A stretch of DNA of 64,000 bases from Agriotes lineatus (GCA_940337035.1 CALNHX010002707.1:62001-126000), one strand, 5' to 3'. Positions 1 through 12,363 are shown, numbered from the stretch's first letter. Made by a program: numbers and translations. Notes: generated by a model not told the origin, from the sequence alone.

Positions 1-3000
1 AGGCCTAAGGTAGTTTTTGCTTATTTTGTTTAACATGTAACTGCCTGGGTCGTTGCGCATTCAGCGACTCATTTTAACCATTACTCGCTCAATTTAAACC
101 CATTGTACCATTTATTCCCACGCTCACTTGCATACCAGCCTGGTTTAACTTAATTTTATTTTTTATATTATTGAACTGCAGTTAAATAATTAAAGCATCG
201 TTATTATTCTAGACTACTGGTATATTTTGTTGTATTTGACCCAGCGATACCTGCTCGTTTTTTTAGAATATAGGTTAGAGTAAGCTAGACTGTACGTTCG
301 ACTACAATTTTTTGTCGTGGCTGGCGACTGGCGTTCTTTTCTAATTTGATTCAGTTTTTATTCATTAACCGTAAGAATCATAGGCTGATCCTTGACCATG
401 ACAACAAACCGCCGAAGGTTTTGAGCTAGCCCGGGTTGTGCACGCCTTCTGCTGAAGGGCAGCACAGAGAGCCATTTTCACAAACTTTACTCACGGCCAT
501 ATATAATTGGTGAGGATTTGAGTTGATCTGGGTAGTGAACCTATTCAAAAGTTGCATAAGACGAGACAGACAAGCAACCTAGAAAAGCTAACCTAACTCA
601 CTGTTGCTCACTTTTTCTATGGCAATCTATTACTTGTGTGCACATTTCCATGTCTCTCAGTTCCCTTTAATACAATTCTGGTTACATAAGTTGATAGCTT
701 AATTTTGATTTTTGATTGTATTCTATTGAAAGTTGCTTCAATCCTAATGCACGAATTAATGCAATACATAACAAATTTGTAATTTTTTCCTGGAAGCTTG
801 AGTAGTTTCAAATTTTGAAGTGTGTTGAAATACTTAGAAACCTTTAATACGATTTTGATTATTGTAACAATCATGTTAATAAGTCTCTTCAAAACATTTG
901 TCGATAGTAGTATCCGACCTTTTTGATAAGAAAGTTCCATCAGTTGCAGCATTTCAACATAAAGCTCTTTTAGCAAACTTTCCGCTACAGTGACCTTACG
1001 CGCTGATACTGAAGCATTCTTCCGAGGGAACAAGAACCAACTACGGCATCATCTGTTTTTGACAGGGAAAATGCGAGCTGCACGTCTCCGGTTGAAATTT
1101 TAGGAACGTGATTCTAAAAACATCGAATATTTTTTTGTTAAGGCCGTAGGTTATAATTAAAAAAGGTGTCCCAACACCTGAGAGCGTTGAAAAAACGTGA
1201 ATGCAAACGCTGATGGATGTAGGCGAGCTTCCAAAACGAATTTCTAAGACAGATGCGACAAGGTATAAACCAATCGGAAACCCAGATTTCGGGGTGTTGC
1301 GTGCTGCTCGACTGAATCAAACGGATTTGGGAGCTTTAGTTGATATAAGCTGAAAGTATATGCGCATCGCAGCCCCAACAAAGTGAATTGCGGATTTATT
1401 TAGCATTTCGGAGATTAAAGTCCTGTATTTCGGAAACAATCGATTCCTGCCCAGAATAATAATTTTCATGGGGCTTGGATGGCGTCTTACTGCGCCAAAG
1501 GCTCGCGAGAAGTTCCTTCGGTTTGTGCAACTCACCCCAGACCGGTAAAGCTCGTTGCAGATTTCATCTTTTGGTCGACTTACCTGCAATAAAAGAAAAA
1601 AATACAAAGGTATTACATGAGGCAATTTAAAAATTATAATCACTTTTTAATAGTCAACACAATAGCATCTTTCTGTACAAAGTAGCAATCCCGCCGCTCT
1701 AAGGATTATTCCATAAAACTGGCAATTAAAAAGCAAAAAACCGTATGAAGACGCCGACGGCTTAATGAGAGCAGTAAAGTTCAAAGAAATCGGTGCGCAA
1801 ACATAAATTGTCTTTCGAATTCTGTTGCTATTATTAACTTTAAAACTTTCAAAGGATTTATTTTTGCTGCAAAAAGAGACGTTGCGTGAACTGAAAATCT
1901 GGCGGAACAAAGGAGAGCTTCGTGTTGTCTAGATTTAAAAATTTGGAGCGCAAACCGCGTTTATTATCATTATTATTATTATTATGGCATAAGTGTTTTA
2001 GTTGTCAACGAACAGGACGCATCGCAACTGCTTGTCTACTGAGAAGAATCTGAACAGTTGCATTCTAAATTAATTTCTTGCGTTGGCTTTAAATGATTTT
2101 CAACTTGAAGTACACTAAGTTAGGGTGTTACATCAAACCACAGATGGCGTATGGTATCATTTTTATGGTCGGTGTCTGCGATTACTCAGAGCTGTGAAGA
2201 ATTAAAAATTTATCTAAAAACTTTCTTTTGGCTTTGAGTAGACACAAGACGTATACAATTAACTGATTTGTTTGCAGGCAATTTAGTTGCAAACATAACA
2301 TGGTGTCCCTTAAAGTATGTATGTATAATCGAAATTATTTTTAAGCTGAATTATATTAAACAATTTTAACTTTTCGTTTCTTTGATTACGGAAATTCGCT
2401 GCCGCAACAACCTTGGAGCGTAATAAAGATATGACATAAATTAAGCATGTGAGGCTTCTGTCAATACAATGACGCATAGCACAGGATCCCAATCGCAGTT
2501 CGCCTGGTTGGAAATAAATTGATGTGCTGTAAAACTGCGTAAACACATTTCTCCGGTGCAAATCAATACCCGCTGTTTAAAATAAACAGAAACGTGCGGA
2601 ATTTTCTCCTAAAATGTGTCAAGGATTGCACTAACAAACGTAAGCACAAGGAAAAATTACATGAAAATGAACTGGAGAACAGAACAAATATAATATAAAT
2701 GTAAAAACGCAGTTTGGTTGCTTTTATGTTGTCACCAGTGTATTTAGCATAAACACACGGCGAATATACCAAGTTTCCAGAAAATAAATATTTTACACAA
2801 AAAGTTCCTCGGTCCAGAAAGTTTCTGACAGAAGAGTTCGCTGCGTCGCCGACAGAAACTTTTTACCGGTGGTGGGCAGAACAAGTTTTAAAACTCGCAG
2901 CTTGTTTTAAGTTTTAGTAGCTAGGATTACCGAGATATATTAAGCGCCAGGGCTTAGGAAGAATGCGATGCGGATGATAAATTTGCGTTTTTCTGTTATT

Positions 3001-3240
3001 TAACGCTTTAAATTATACGATAAAATAAAATTCCTTTTCCTTGAAATACAGTGAATAAAGTTTATATTTCAAAGAATGATAAAATAATCCGAGAAAGTTT
3101 CCTTGGTAATCACTGTTGTTCTATTATTGTGGATAAATATTATTTAGATATATAAAATTAGATATAGAATGTTATAATTTTAGAATATTTCAGAATTTAG
3201 CAATAACTCCATGTGTCGCTATAATTTCATACTAACGCCT
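1..3240. other. AT-rich intergenic DNA, no gene recognised
   Basis: Only scattered short open frames are present. The longest is a 138-codon minus-strand frame at 617-1033. It is rich in Leu, Lys and Ile, as random AT-rich DNA would be, and I recognise no domain in it. A minus-strand stretch at 1130-1640 has an acceptor-like pyrimidine tract before a CAG but no domain either. Nothing here supports a host exon. Confidence 0.5.
1961..1985. repeat. (ATT)n microsatellite
   Basis: Uninterrupted or nearly uninterrupted ATT/TTA units are visible just after a minor TTATCA break. This is a simple-sequence tract with no linked gene. Confidence 0.85.
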
Positions 3241-4040
3241 GTAGTAAAATGTGGAGTACTACCGACTGGATTGCCACCGATGTGAATTTACATCCGATTG
3301 GGACTACCACCGACTCGGTCTACCATCGACTTTAAAAATTTTGTGGTAAATATATGACATGCCACCGAACTAAAATTCCACCGCTTGATTTACGACCGTC
3401 TGAAACTACCACCGACGTAAACTACTACCGTGTGAAAATACCTCCGACCGCAGTTGATGCAACGCATCTTACGTGAACGACCACGAACTTATTTTTTGCC
3501 AAAAATTAATACAGCAATTTATGAAGTAATTGACGTTGTCGGCCTTTGCAACGCTTCATATTTCGTCACAGAATTGTTTATATTGTAATAAAAAGGCAGC
3601 ACAGCATTTAACAGGTACTATATACAATTTGATAAAATGATTGCTTGGCTATCAAATTTGGGACACTAAAATTGACAAAATATAGTTATACAATCGTTAT
3701 GTTGCTTATAATTTATTTATTAAGAACTCATACAAGAAAAGTGAAGTGATTTGAATACAAATAATTATTACAAATTGTTAGTGATTCGTAATTAGTTTGT
3801 TAGTCATTAGCAGTGAAAAACTGGATACTGTATTTATTTATTATTTTATTATACGTGTTAGGTACAACTATTGCAGTAAAAATTCGTTTTTCAGGTTTTT
3901 ATCCATTTATTTATTCTGGTCCTCAATTTTATGTGTTTCATGCACGAAAACAACTGTTCACAAATATTTGTTCGAATTGTGAAACAAAACGCCAATGTAA
4001 GCCACTTTTAAGTGAACTCTTGGCGAGCCGCATTAATTAA

Positions 4041-4069
4041 TGAAAAGGGCCGCGGGTTGGACATCCCTG
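4041..4069. mobile_element. hAT-like terminus inside foldback copy 1
   Basis: Read on the minus strand, the sequence starts CAGGGATGTCCAACCCG, which resembles the CAGGG-TCCAA termini of hAT elements. It abuts the word GTTTAGCGTATGGCGTA, which in foldback copy 2 (11060 onward) flanks a different hAT end. I could not find a matching left end with an 8-bp duplication; a candidate left border near 3653 is weak. Treat it as a likely terminus of a degraded element. Confidence 0.35.
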
Positions 4070-4094
4070 GTTTAGCGTATGGCGTATTTTGGAA

Positions 4095-4287
4095 ATAACG
4101 GCTAAAAAACAAGGCCTCAGCTCTCCAGCCTGACGTCAGCACAAAACGACCAAAATGGCCAATGATTTTATTGTATTTGAATTTACTCCGCCTCCAGCTT
4201 CGAGATAAGATGCTCTCATTGGCCAATTTAGACTTATTGCGCTGACGGCAGGTCCGAGAGCTGAGGCCTTGCTTTTCAGCCGGTATT
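4095..4287. repeat. 193-bp hairpin MITE
   Basis: The arms 4095-4140 and 4241-4286 are inverted copies sharing CAAGGCCTCAGCTCT and GTCAGC cores. The pairing continues inward through GGCCAATGA words at about 4157 and 4219. Nearly the whole element would fold into one stem with a loop of about 45 nt. There is no coding capacity. This fits a miniature inverted-repeat element nested in foldback copy 1. The target duplication is not clear. Confidence 0.7.
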
Positions 4288-4841
4288 GATCTTGGTCAGG
4301 CGACCCGAGTCTGTGATGCCAGAAAGACTTTAGCGCCATACTACAGCAACCGTTGCGTTCACAGATAACATATCTTACACAGGCAAGTTGAAATAACTGA
4401 CCTACTGCTTAGGGTATTTATTATGTTGCAATGCGGAGCGATGATTTTTCGTTGAGTGGTTTCAGTTTCAGTTCGGTGGCAAATCTACAAATTTGTTTCG
4501 GTCGGTAGTAAACCCATGTTGTGATTATTTTAAATCGGATTTAGTTAGTTGGTGGTAATCCACATCCTGATAAATAATAAAATAACGCAAAATCGGAAGT
4601 AAAACAACTCGGTGGTATTTCATGCGGTGATGTTTTACCACAAATCGCTTGTAATCCATACCAGTGATACTGTGTAAAATCCCAGCAGAACACAGATTTT
4701 GCGGATCTCAATTTCTAGGATTTGTGGATTGTAATATGTGTTGTTTATTTGCAAACCTTCGAGTGAGAATTAGCACTCTGTATATATGTCGGTTTCTATA
4801 CAGCCATCATAAGTCCTTTCACGCATCCTGTTTGTTATTTG

Positions 4842-5117
4842 CTATTTTTGTTTATTGTATATGATATCGTTTTCTTGCAGGTTTCTGTTCTGTATTGCAG
4901 TATCTATTTGTGGATATCATTGTGTTCTAGGACGTCATCGTTTTCTTCTTTTTGTCGGTTTCCACTTTAGTGGCAGTCTTTCTTCTTCCATCCTACACAT
5001 GTGTCCGTACCATAGCAATTTACGTAGTTGTATATCGTCTTTGATAGTTGCATCTACTTGCATGTTTTCTCGTTTTTCGTATTCGATCAAAAGTGTAACC
5101 TCACAACATCGCAACAA
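4842..5117 (-). pseudogene. LINE reverse transcriptase C-terminal tail, fossil
   Basis: Reading down the minus strand from 5117, the frame contains IQLRKLLWYGHMCRMEEERL, then KPTKRRKR, a stop, RPRTQ, and later NRNLQENDI. The pattern (Q)LxWYGHxxRMxEERL, followed by a basic RRKRGRPR stretch, is the conserved region after the thumb of many arthropod RTE/jockey-type LINE ORF2 proteins. Two stop codons show that it is dead. No catalytic motifs are included, so only the last part of ORF2 is present, and the clade is uncertain. It sits just outside the right arm of foldback copy 1. Confidence 0.7.
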
Positions 5118-8100
5118 AGCATAAAATTATTTTCTATAATTTAAGAGTATTTTTGAAAATATCAATAACTTTATAGCGTTTTACGATTTCATATTAACTG
5201 TATAGTATTTTATTATAATTTTACACTATTTTTCACCATTGCACAGTAATTACTGATAGTGTCTATAGTAATTTCATAATTTCCATATTTTCCTGGTTTT
5301 ATCTTGGTACTTCCTCTATTTTAACGTAATATGGAAAATGTGACATTTTCGTGTTTTTGTAACGTAATATCTACGTAAAAGGCTCGCAAAATCAACGACA
5401 TATAGGCCTTATATAAAACGCTCAATACGCGTCATAGCCAAAACGTTTAATAAACGACATAATTACGTAAATAGTAAAAAGAATTACTAAAAACCAACAC
5501 CTAATTTAGGTTCAGAAAATGACGTTAACTGTTTGATTAAAATTTAACATTTAATTTTCAACGAATAACGCCTTTTCAACTATGTCAACGTCTGTTCGAC
5601 GTATTTTAAACGTACGTCTGCTGGGAAGAAACGACTAAAATGGTTGGGAGTGGGGCTAACTACCCCGTGGGCGTAAAAACCCTTTCCCGTAAAAAACACA
5701 TCAGTTACGACTAACCAAGCAACGAAACAACAGGAAGAAAAATTCCGAGGACAGAGGAAAGTGGCAAAAGAAATTAGGGGAGTCCAAGGTCAGATATGGA
5801 CTGTAGCGTAGCTGCGTAAGTAAGACGAGAAATCCTGAAGCGAGGGATGCAACAAGAGTAAGCCGGAGGCAGTGGAATGTAGCCAGCTGTTAGGGAAGAA
5901 CCTCGCAGTCGTGTGATATTTTAATCCGATATAATATCGATATTTGGGGACCGACGATAAAGACGAGACGGTAAAGCACGGAAACCCCAATTGTTTATAT
6001 GAACACCACAACTTAATAAATCCGAATTAAATCGAGTTGCCTTACAGCCGGTCATGTTGTACGTGCAAAATGCCACAGTGCGTGAGATCACGCCAAAGTC
6101 ATATCCTTCGGCAATCGTCACTCTGGCACGACTTCGCCATCAGCAGCCAGTGCTGGCACGTAAGCGCCCGCTTGGGAGAGCGACGCTGTTGCTTGAAGAC
6201 CAAAGATGAACTGCCCGCGCGGAGGGTCGAAACATTCCAAAAATGCAGATGTCTCCCCCCTCTTGTGTGCAGGGTGTAAGAGAGGAATCAAAATCCCCGA
6301 TGCTTTGTCAGCGGTCTGGCAGGCGTCGTCTATCCGTTAGCATTGCTACGCCGCTAGAATGAACGGACAAGGACGGTGTTGCTCAAAAAGGCCTTAAATT
6401 AAGTTAACCACGACAAGTGGTGTTAGAAATTAAAATTAACCTAACACATTGCTTTGTTGGCATTGCTGGTATGTTTGTATATTTCTTGTATTACTGCGTG
6501 TTCTTTTATGATTCTCCTTGCTTTTGGAAGCGTTTAGTATCTCCGGGTGTTATCTATATGTCTGCATATATCATTTCACTATTCGTTTTCCTCTTCCTTC
6601 ATTCTTTGTTTAACTATATGTCGGCCATTTTACATATTTTGTTTTTGTATTGGGCTTTATGTTTGTTAGTCATGATGTGTATTGTTTGGTTTTTATTTTA
6701 ATTAATTGTTTTACTTCCTCACCCACCTCACTTTTATTTAGTTTCTTTTATTATCTTTACAGAACATAGCATACACTCACATACTAATGTAATACAAAAA
6801 ATTAATATTATAACTGTGATCGAATAAGTAAACATACACCCATAGCCCTTAAAACTCCTATGCAGTGGATTACACTCCCAGCTGAGTGTTGAACTAAAAT
6901 CTCTGCTTCTCGCTGCAAATATGAAAATGAAATTGTATGGATTTTTTTTACTGAATTTTAACATATAACATACTGAACATAATCGTACAGTTTTCATTTA
7001 TTTTTAATTGAAAAACTCAAAACAGCGAATGCCGCTGCCAATATATTGTAAAATTTATCGGGAAGCTTGTGGTGGATTTAATATGACTGGTAATACAAGT
7101 TCTAAGTATAGCAAACCGATACGTTGTTTGCGTAAAGAGATCGTGCTAGACAAATATAGCATGACGAGGATGCGAATATTTCAATATCGCTTCACTCAAC
7201 TACCTGTTGTAATCTGCTGTTGCTTTAAATTCGCTAAACGTGGTGTACGTAGACTTCCTAACAAGGTGAGAGGAGTTTGCTTATTTCTTATCAAAGCAGT
7301 TGCTTCTCCATTGAATATATTCATTCGACATGTTATCATAGTAAACATATTTTTGTGCATTTTTCAGGTCACTGTATTATATCACTGGATTTATTGCTTC
7401 CATGTGAAATAATTTAGCGCTCAGGAAAATGTACATCTCATAGAACTCCGTAGCGTATTTACTAACCAAATTTTTAAAGTTTGGAGTTTACGTGGTTGGC
7501 CGAATCTTTCTCTACAGTCTACACATCAATTTTCCGAATGGATTTAAGGCGGAGATCTTATATAGTGTGTTAGAAGTTAATTCGAGTACGGCAAACTCAG
7601 ACAATCAATTAATCCTAGCTTGGCATTTCAGGTAATTAATTATCGTAACGATTAAATGTGCCCTTCAATCTCATCCTGTTACATGGTTTCTGCTTTATCC
7701 TACGTTGTGTGTAGCGTCGATGTTAGGGGGAAGGGTGCTAAGAGCTGAAATGAAGGAGGTAGACAATGCGGTTCAGCCTTTGAACAAAAAGGCTTAAATC
7801 CATACCCAATTCATATACAGGGTGTTCCAATTTTATTCGAATCAGTTTAGTTCCCAATTTAATCAGTCTCCTTGGTCGATTTGCCTTCAGATTTACATAG
7901 CAACAGCCAACAGGTTTGTTCAAGTCGGAATTGAATACATATCCTATTCGACTTAATCAAAAGTTCAACAGCTGCTTCAAATTTCAATTCCGCCGAAGTT
8001 TTCCAATGATTGCCCAAGATGTAGGTAGTGGTGTAGCGGTAGTTGCAGATTCACAATCAGAAACAGTATAACATTTTCAAACTTGAGTCAGAAAATACAA

Positions 8101-8840
8101 CAGGCTCTCCGACTTCTGGTTTCTCAGAAATAGGAAAACTTTGCGATGTGATCGGAGGAAAAATCGTGCGACGTAGGGATAATTTAAATAAACAGCCATG
8201 AAATTTTAATTAGAAATCCGAACCGGCGCTAAGAAGTGATTCATGGAAGCACGGCGAAATTTCGTTCGAAATTAATTGCTGTTATTATGAAATGCCAGTA
8301 TGCTCAAAAATAAGTGTATGTTGGCAAGCCGAGTATTGATTTTTAATTTAAGCTGTCGCGTAGTTCCGTAAATAATTCTGCCCTAATGGAAATTTAATCC
8401 TGGCATTAATTATATAATTTTGCCACTGAAATATTCCTTTGTTGTCTCCTTAAGGGATTACATTGTCTTAGTTACTACTATCGAAGCATTATTAACCAAG
8501 ATTTAATTATTGGTAGGGTAATATTCGTATTTTGTGAGATCTAAACTAATTTAAATTTGATATTGAAACGCAGAGTTGGAATTAATTGTACACAGTTTGT
8601 TATAGTGCGATAGAAGCAATTTCATTTTCTTGCATTTTAGCCCAGAAATAATAAATAGAAAAACATGAATGATAGAATAAGATACGACGGTGCAAGCTCC
8701 TTATCGATACTGCAGCATAGTGTCGGCATGGAGCAATTTTTGCTATGATCTCTTTGGGGCACTGATAATGTAGCATTTCACATTTAAAAGTGAGAAAAAA
8801 TATAAATTTGCACCCGCATCTTTCGATATCTTAAAAAAAA
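5118..8840. other. Intergenic DNA, no supported gene
   Basis: AT-rich sequence with isolated open frames. The largest is 7008-7412 on the plus strand, 134 codons and rich in Ile, Cys and Tyr, with no recognisable domain. At 5690-5830 the plus strand weakly resembles the 3' part of a LINE ORF (words like DRGKWQKKL), too short to call. A GC-richer patch at 6120-6290 is open in one frame but shows no family signature. Confidence 0.4.
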
Positions 8841-8917
8841 TCTTGCCTGGGCCGAGATTCGACCTTGCGCTCTAATGCTCGGCAATCCACGAGTGTGACA
8901 CTAGATCACTCTGACAG
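8841..8917 (-). repeat. tRNA-derived SINE-like promoter segment
   Basis: On the minus strand an A-box-like stretch (GATCTAGTGTCACACTCGTGG) is followed about 30 nt later by a B-box-like GGTCGAATCTCGGCCC. Then comes CAGGCAAGA with a T-rich run. The spacing of A and B boxes is that of RNA polymerase III tRNA-type promoters. The arms do not form an intact tRNA cloverleaf, and no acceptor stem closes it, so a SINE head or tRNA relic is more likely than a functional tRNA. Confidence 0.45.
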
Positions 8918-9278
8918 CGTAGTTACGCGACTGCATAACGTCTATTACTAGTAACGCGAATACAATTTCACAAATACATATAATTAAAAAAGCAACCAAT
9001 TTCGCCCAAAAGCTTTTCAGCTTGTTACTTTAATATTACACACAAAATGGTATTTACAACGGCGTGACATATTTCGCTAAACTTAATTTTCCGTCTTTGC
9101 TTTAAAGACAAAGAGGTTCCCGAATTAACTAAAGTTATGTAGGATGGCTTTAACTTGGCGTATACTTCTAGGGGGAGGTTCTTTCATAGATCGAAAGTTC
9201 TAAAAAACGTTCTATCAAGTCGACACTAGTAATGCTGCTTATTGACAATTCACTTCTCTCGGTTCATTAGCATGAGTG

Positions 9279-11500
9279 GATTACCAACGATGTGAAAATC
9301 CGACTAAAGTTACCACCGACGCCGACGTTAACCACTACCGATTTGGACTTCCATCCGGCTGAAACTACCACCGACGTACTCTACCACCGCCTGGGTTTAC
9401 AAGTGGGAACACCTCCGATCGCATCCAAAAACAATTGTTGCAACACATGATACGTCACGTAAGCGACCACAAACTTTTCATTTCTTCCGCTATTATATAA
9501 TTTGGCAGCATTACAATATATTCATGAAGCAATTGATGTTGCTAGCCTTTATAAGGCTTCATATTTAGTCACAAAACTATTTCTACTGTAATAAAATTTC
9601 AGTATTGGGTTTTTAGTCGTACATAAATTTGAATTCTTTCAAAATGATCTTTTATGTTTATAGCAAGGGCTCTCCAACTTTTTCCGAGAACCCCTTTACG
9701 AAATTAATCAAAGTAACTTGTACTCCAGCTCCTTGAGCCCGTAGTTTACTTAACATGATATCGAGTTTTCCGTATCGATAGAAATACACATCGACTATCA
9801 AAATAATAATGAACAGATGTAGTAATTAGTAACTGTATGGGGTGTTTGGTAATTAGCGTGCAACAGGTGTCGGATTCTTATCCACCTTGGAAATATAGTC
9901 AACATAGTGTTAAAGTTTGGGAACCATCAGCTAAAGGTAATCGCATAACACCTAGTCGTAACGTTTTACCAGAACTTTCCAACGTTTACAAAAGACTGCT
10001 GCTTTCAGACGTACGACACAGAGCTAGGTAGAGCTACTAATAACAGATAGGTAGTACGCGAAGGAGTTGCTAGACATAATAGAAGATAAGAAAATGAACC
10101 ACGTTTGCCTATTCTCCATTCGCAGGTTAGTTATTCTGTTATAAATTAAACTTACATTGAACAAACAAAAATATTTAAGGTTTCTTCAATATTTCGCGAC
10201 CCTGGTCTATATCTTTATCTTCAGTAACAGGATGGAAATCATTAGCTCCAATGTTTGCAATGGATTCAACAAAATCAAACTGTATTACAAAATATGTTTT
10301 GTACATATGAATCAGTATTTACCCGAAACAGCTTTGCACATTTTACAAACATGCACTCATGGCCTTTGGAAAACCCACAATTAATAAAACGTTGTCAAGC
10401 CGCTCTCTTAATTCTACTGTGGTTCGAACCCACCGTTACAATTCGTATTGAAAAAATGCATCTCGTGCGCCTTAATATTTGAATAATTATTTGCCCTGTT
10501 GGTTGTCAGCTAGCTCAGTTTATAAGAAGAGAACTCTTACCTTTAATACCCAGTCGAGGTTACGGATAATCAATGCAACAAAGTTTCGATAGCCGACCCT
10601 ACCACAGCTCAAGATCTAAAACTACATACTTAAAAGAATGCATCATGTTGCAAATTCTATACGAGCGAATTAGCAACAAGTAATTCCAACACAAAATTTA
10701 CGTCGCGTCGAGACGTTAACGGTAGCTACTTTGAGCACTTATTGTAGTAAACCATGTACCTACTTACTTAAATGTGTTTCGAATATTTGTGTAATTAGAT
10801 ACTTGTAAAGACATTATTCTTCTCGTAACATAGAATCGGACACCTGTTTATTAACTAATTCGATTCAAAATTATCTCTTCTATAACATCCTAAAATAGTG
10901 CGCTCTGTATATATGTACCTTCCGTCTATTATTCAGAGCTACTGCCAAAGCCATGTTGTAAGCTTTTATCGATGTTTCCCTATGCCATGTTTTATTCGTC
11001 ATTACGTAGGCTACGTACCCCCTACACTTGGCCGGCGTACCCCACTTTGAATAACCCTGGTTTATAGCATGGCGTATTTTGGCCAGGTTTGTAGTGATGT
11101 ACGGCGCACAGGCTGGGCCGAGGTCGATAATCGCTAATCGCATTGGTGCGCGGGATACCCTCGTCTTCCATTGTTAAGAATGAGAGAGTTGACCGACACA
11201 CCAGTGCGATGGTGGAACGTTCTCGAACACAACCCTGTAGTAGCAATGCCTATTGCTTCGGTAACTTGTTATGTTGAAAATAAACCAAATCGGTGATATT
11301 TCTGTTGGTATTTCAGTTCGGTGGCAGATCCATGTGGTGGTAATTCGTATCGGTAGTAATCCATTCGTTAGTTATTTTTAACGAAGTCCCATTTTGGTAA
11401 ATTGGAATTCCAATCATTATTTCATGCGGTGGTGCTTAACACAGAAAGTCGGTGGCAGTCTACATCGGTGCTGATCCACATTGGTACTACCCGTTCGTTA
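9279..11500. mobile_element. Foldback element, family A, copy 2
   Basis: The left arm (about 9279-9420) carries TACCACCGAC words and the right arm (about 11289-11500) carries the inverted TCGGTGGCA/TCGGTGGTA words. The segment after the left arm, including ACACCTCCGATCGCA, GCGACCACAAACTT and CTTCATATTTAGTCACA, aligns with the same position in copy 1 (about 3435-3590). The right side shares GCATGGCGTATTTTGG with copy 1. The core is interrupted by a hAT element at 9664-11059, which makes this copy longer than copy 1. No transposase was seen. Confidence 0.7.
9664..11059. mobile_element. Non-autonomous hAT element with 8-bp TSD
   Basis: The left end reads CAAGGGCTCTCCAACTTTTT. The right end, read inward on the minus strand, is CAGGGTTATTCAAAGTGGGG. 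These short imperfect terminal inverted repeats match the CAGGGnnTCnAA style of hAT elements. The 8 bases before the left end (9656-9663) and after the right end (11060-11067) are identical, GTTTATAG, the target-site duplication length expected for hAT. Inside are only short open frames (for example 9837-10031 and 10157-10384) with no RNase-H-like transposase motifs. It is therefore probably a deletion derivative moved in trans. It lies inside foldback copy 2 and must be younger than it. Confidence 0.85.
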
Positions 11501-11660
11501 GCAGAAATATACCTTCTTCAGATTCTTAGGGGGGGCTTTTGTTAGATGTCTTTCAATTTGTTGAATTCTTGAGGCAATCCACATGATTCTCGCTTGCCGT
11601 AACTATTTTACCCGCTAAAATGGCGTTAGCAGGCGATAACATTTTTTCTGCAACAGTGAT

Positions 11661-11782
11661 GAAAAGTTAATTTTTGCGGACGTAATTACGGCTGCAAAAT
11701 TCGTTTTCGCAGTTGTTACTATTTCGCGGCCGTTGTTATTAGTACCGGCCGCGAAAACGAATTTTGCGGCCGTAAACTTTTC
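11661..11782. repeat. Hairpin with CG-rich core
   Basis: The arms 11687-11710 and 11751-11774 are inverted copies with one mismatch in 24, around the word AAAATTCGTTTTCGC. Weaker pairing extends outward. The loop contains another TTTCGCGGCCG word. It lies within a 110-codon minus-strand frame (11615-11947) that has no recognisable domain. Probably a MITE terminus pair or the stem of a small MITE. Confidence 0.6.
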
Positions 11783-12363
11783 GAAACGGTTGCACACAAA
11801 CATGATAACGTGTTTTTTAATTATAATATGCATTGCAATTACCCAAAAAATTTTGTGTATGGCACGTTTGCGAAATGTTTGGCTTCCTTGTAATAATTTG
11901 GCGAATTTGACTTCGTCTCGCCGGTCAAACATTCCTCGGTACGCCAAACAGTCATTTCGCGGCCTAGGTATACAGATAACTATTACCGCCTGGTGACGTC
12001 ATTCTAGTTATTAGCTATAAATACGTATTCATAAAAACCATAATAACAAAGATAATTCAGCTAAAATACCTGTAAGAATTGCAGTTTTTATTGGCAACGA
12101 TATTATATAATTTAGTTCTAGCTTTTAGATTAAATTTAGATTGTATATGCAGTTTTGTATGCACCTCACACGTAACCAAAATCGTTGGCCCTTGTTGCGT
12201 TATAGCACGACGTGCAGAACACATGCCGCGGGCCAAAAATGCCTGTTTTACGCCCTTGATACATAAATTAACGAGCAGGTACACTTTTCGTCCAGGTATT
12301 TTTCGTTAAAGTAAAAATAAATATTAAATTTGCTGCCCATTTTGCAATTCTTCGTAATTATCT

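Larger units (their letters stand above)
3241..4665. mobile_element. Foldback element, family A, copy 1
   Basis: The left arm (about 3241-3452) is a run of degenerate short units built around TACCACCGAC, TGCCACCGA and similar words. The right arm (about 4456-4665) holds the same words inverted, such as TCGGTGGCA and TCGGTGGTA. The next 300 bp inside the left arm matches copy 2 at 9420-9600. Long inverted arms made of short repeats define foldback-type DNA elements. I see no transposase in the core. The core does hold a 193-bp hairpin (4095-4287) and a hAT-like terminus ending near 4069. The outer ends and any target duplication could not be fixed, because the arms are too degenerate by eye. 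Confidence 0.7.

Noticed and set aside
181..215. TTAAATAATTAAAGCAT, a word also found in MITE family B
   Set aside because: Only this short AT-rich word is shared; the flanks do not align well enough to call a third copy.
617..1033. 138-codon minus-strand open frame
   Set aside because: Composition is that of AT-rich non-coding DNA, no domain is recognisable, and no splice or promoter context supports it.
5690..5830. Weak LINE-like plus-strand sequence
   Set aside because: Only one short word pattern resembles a LINE 3' region; too short and broken to annotate.
7008..7412. 134-codon plus-strand open frame
   Set aside because: No domain, odd Cys/Ile/Tyr-rich composition, no initiation context worth noting.
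10425..10440. GTGGTTCGAACCCACC, a T-arm-like word
   Set aside because: No complete cloverleaf can be built around it, so it is a chance or relic B-box.
10500..10565. tRNA-like stretch (CAGCTAGCTCAGTTTATAAG, then GTCGAGGTTACGG)
   Set aside because: Only the A-box-like part is good; no acceptor stem, anticodon stem or T arm pairs properly.
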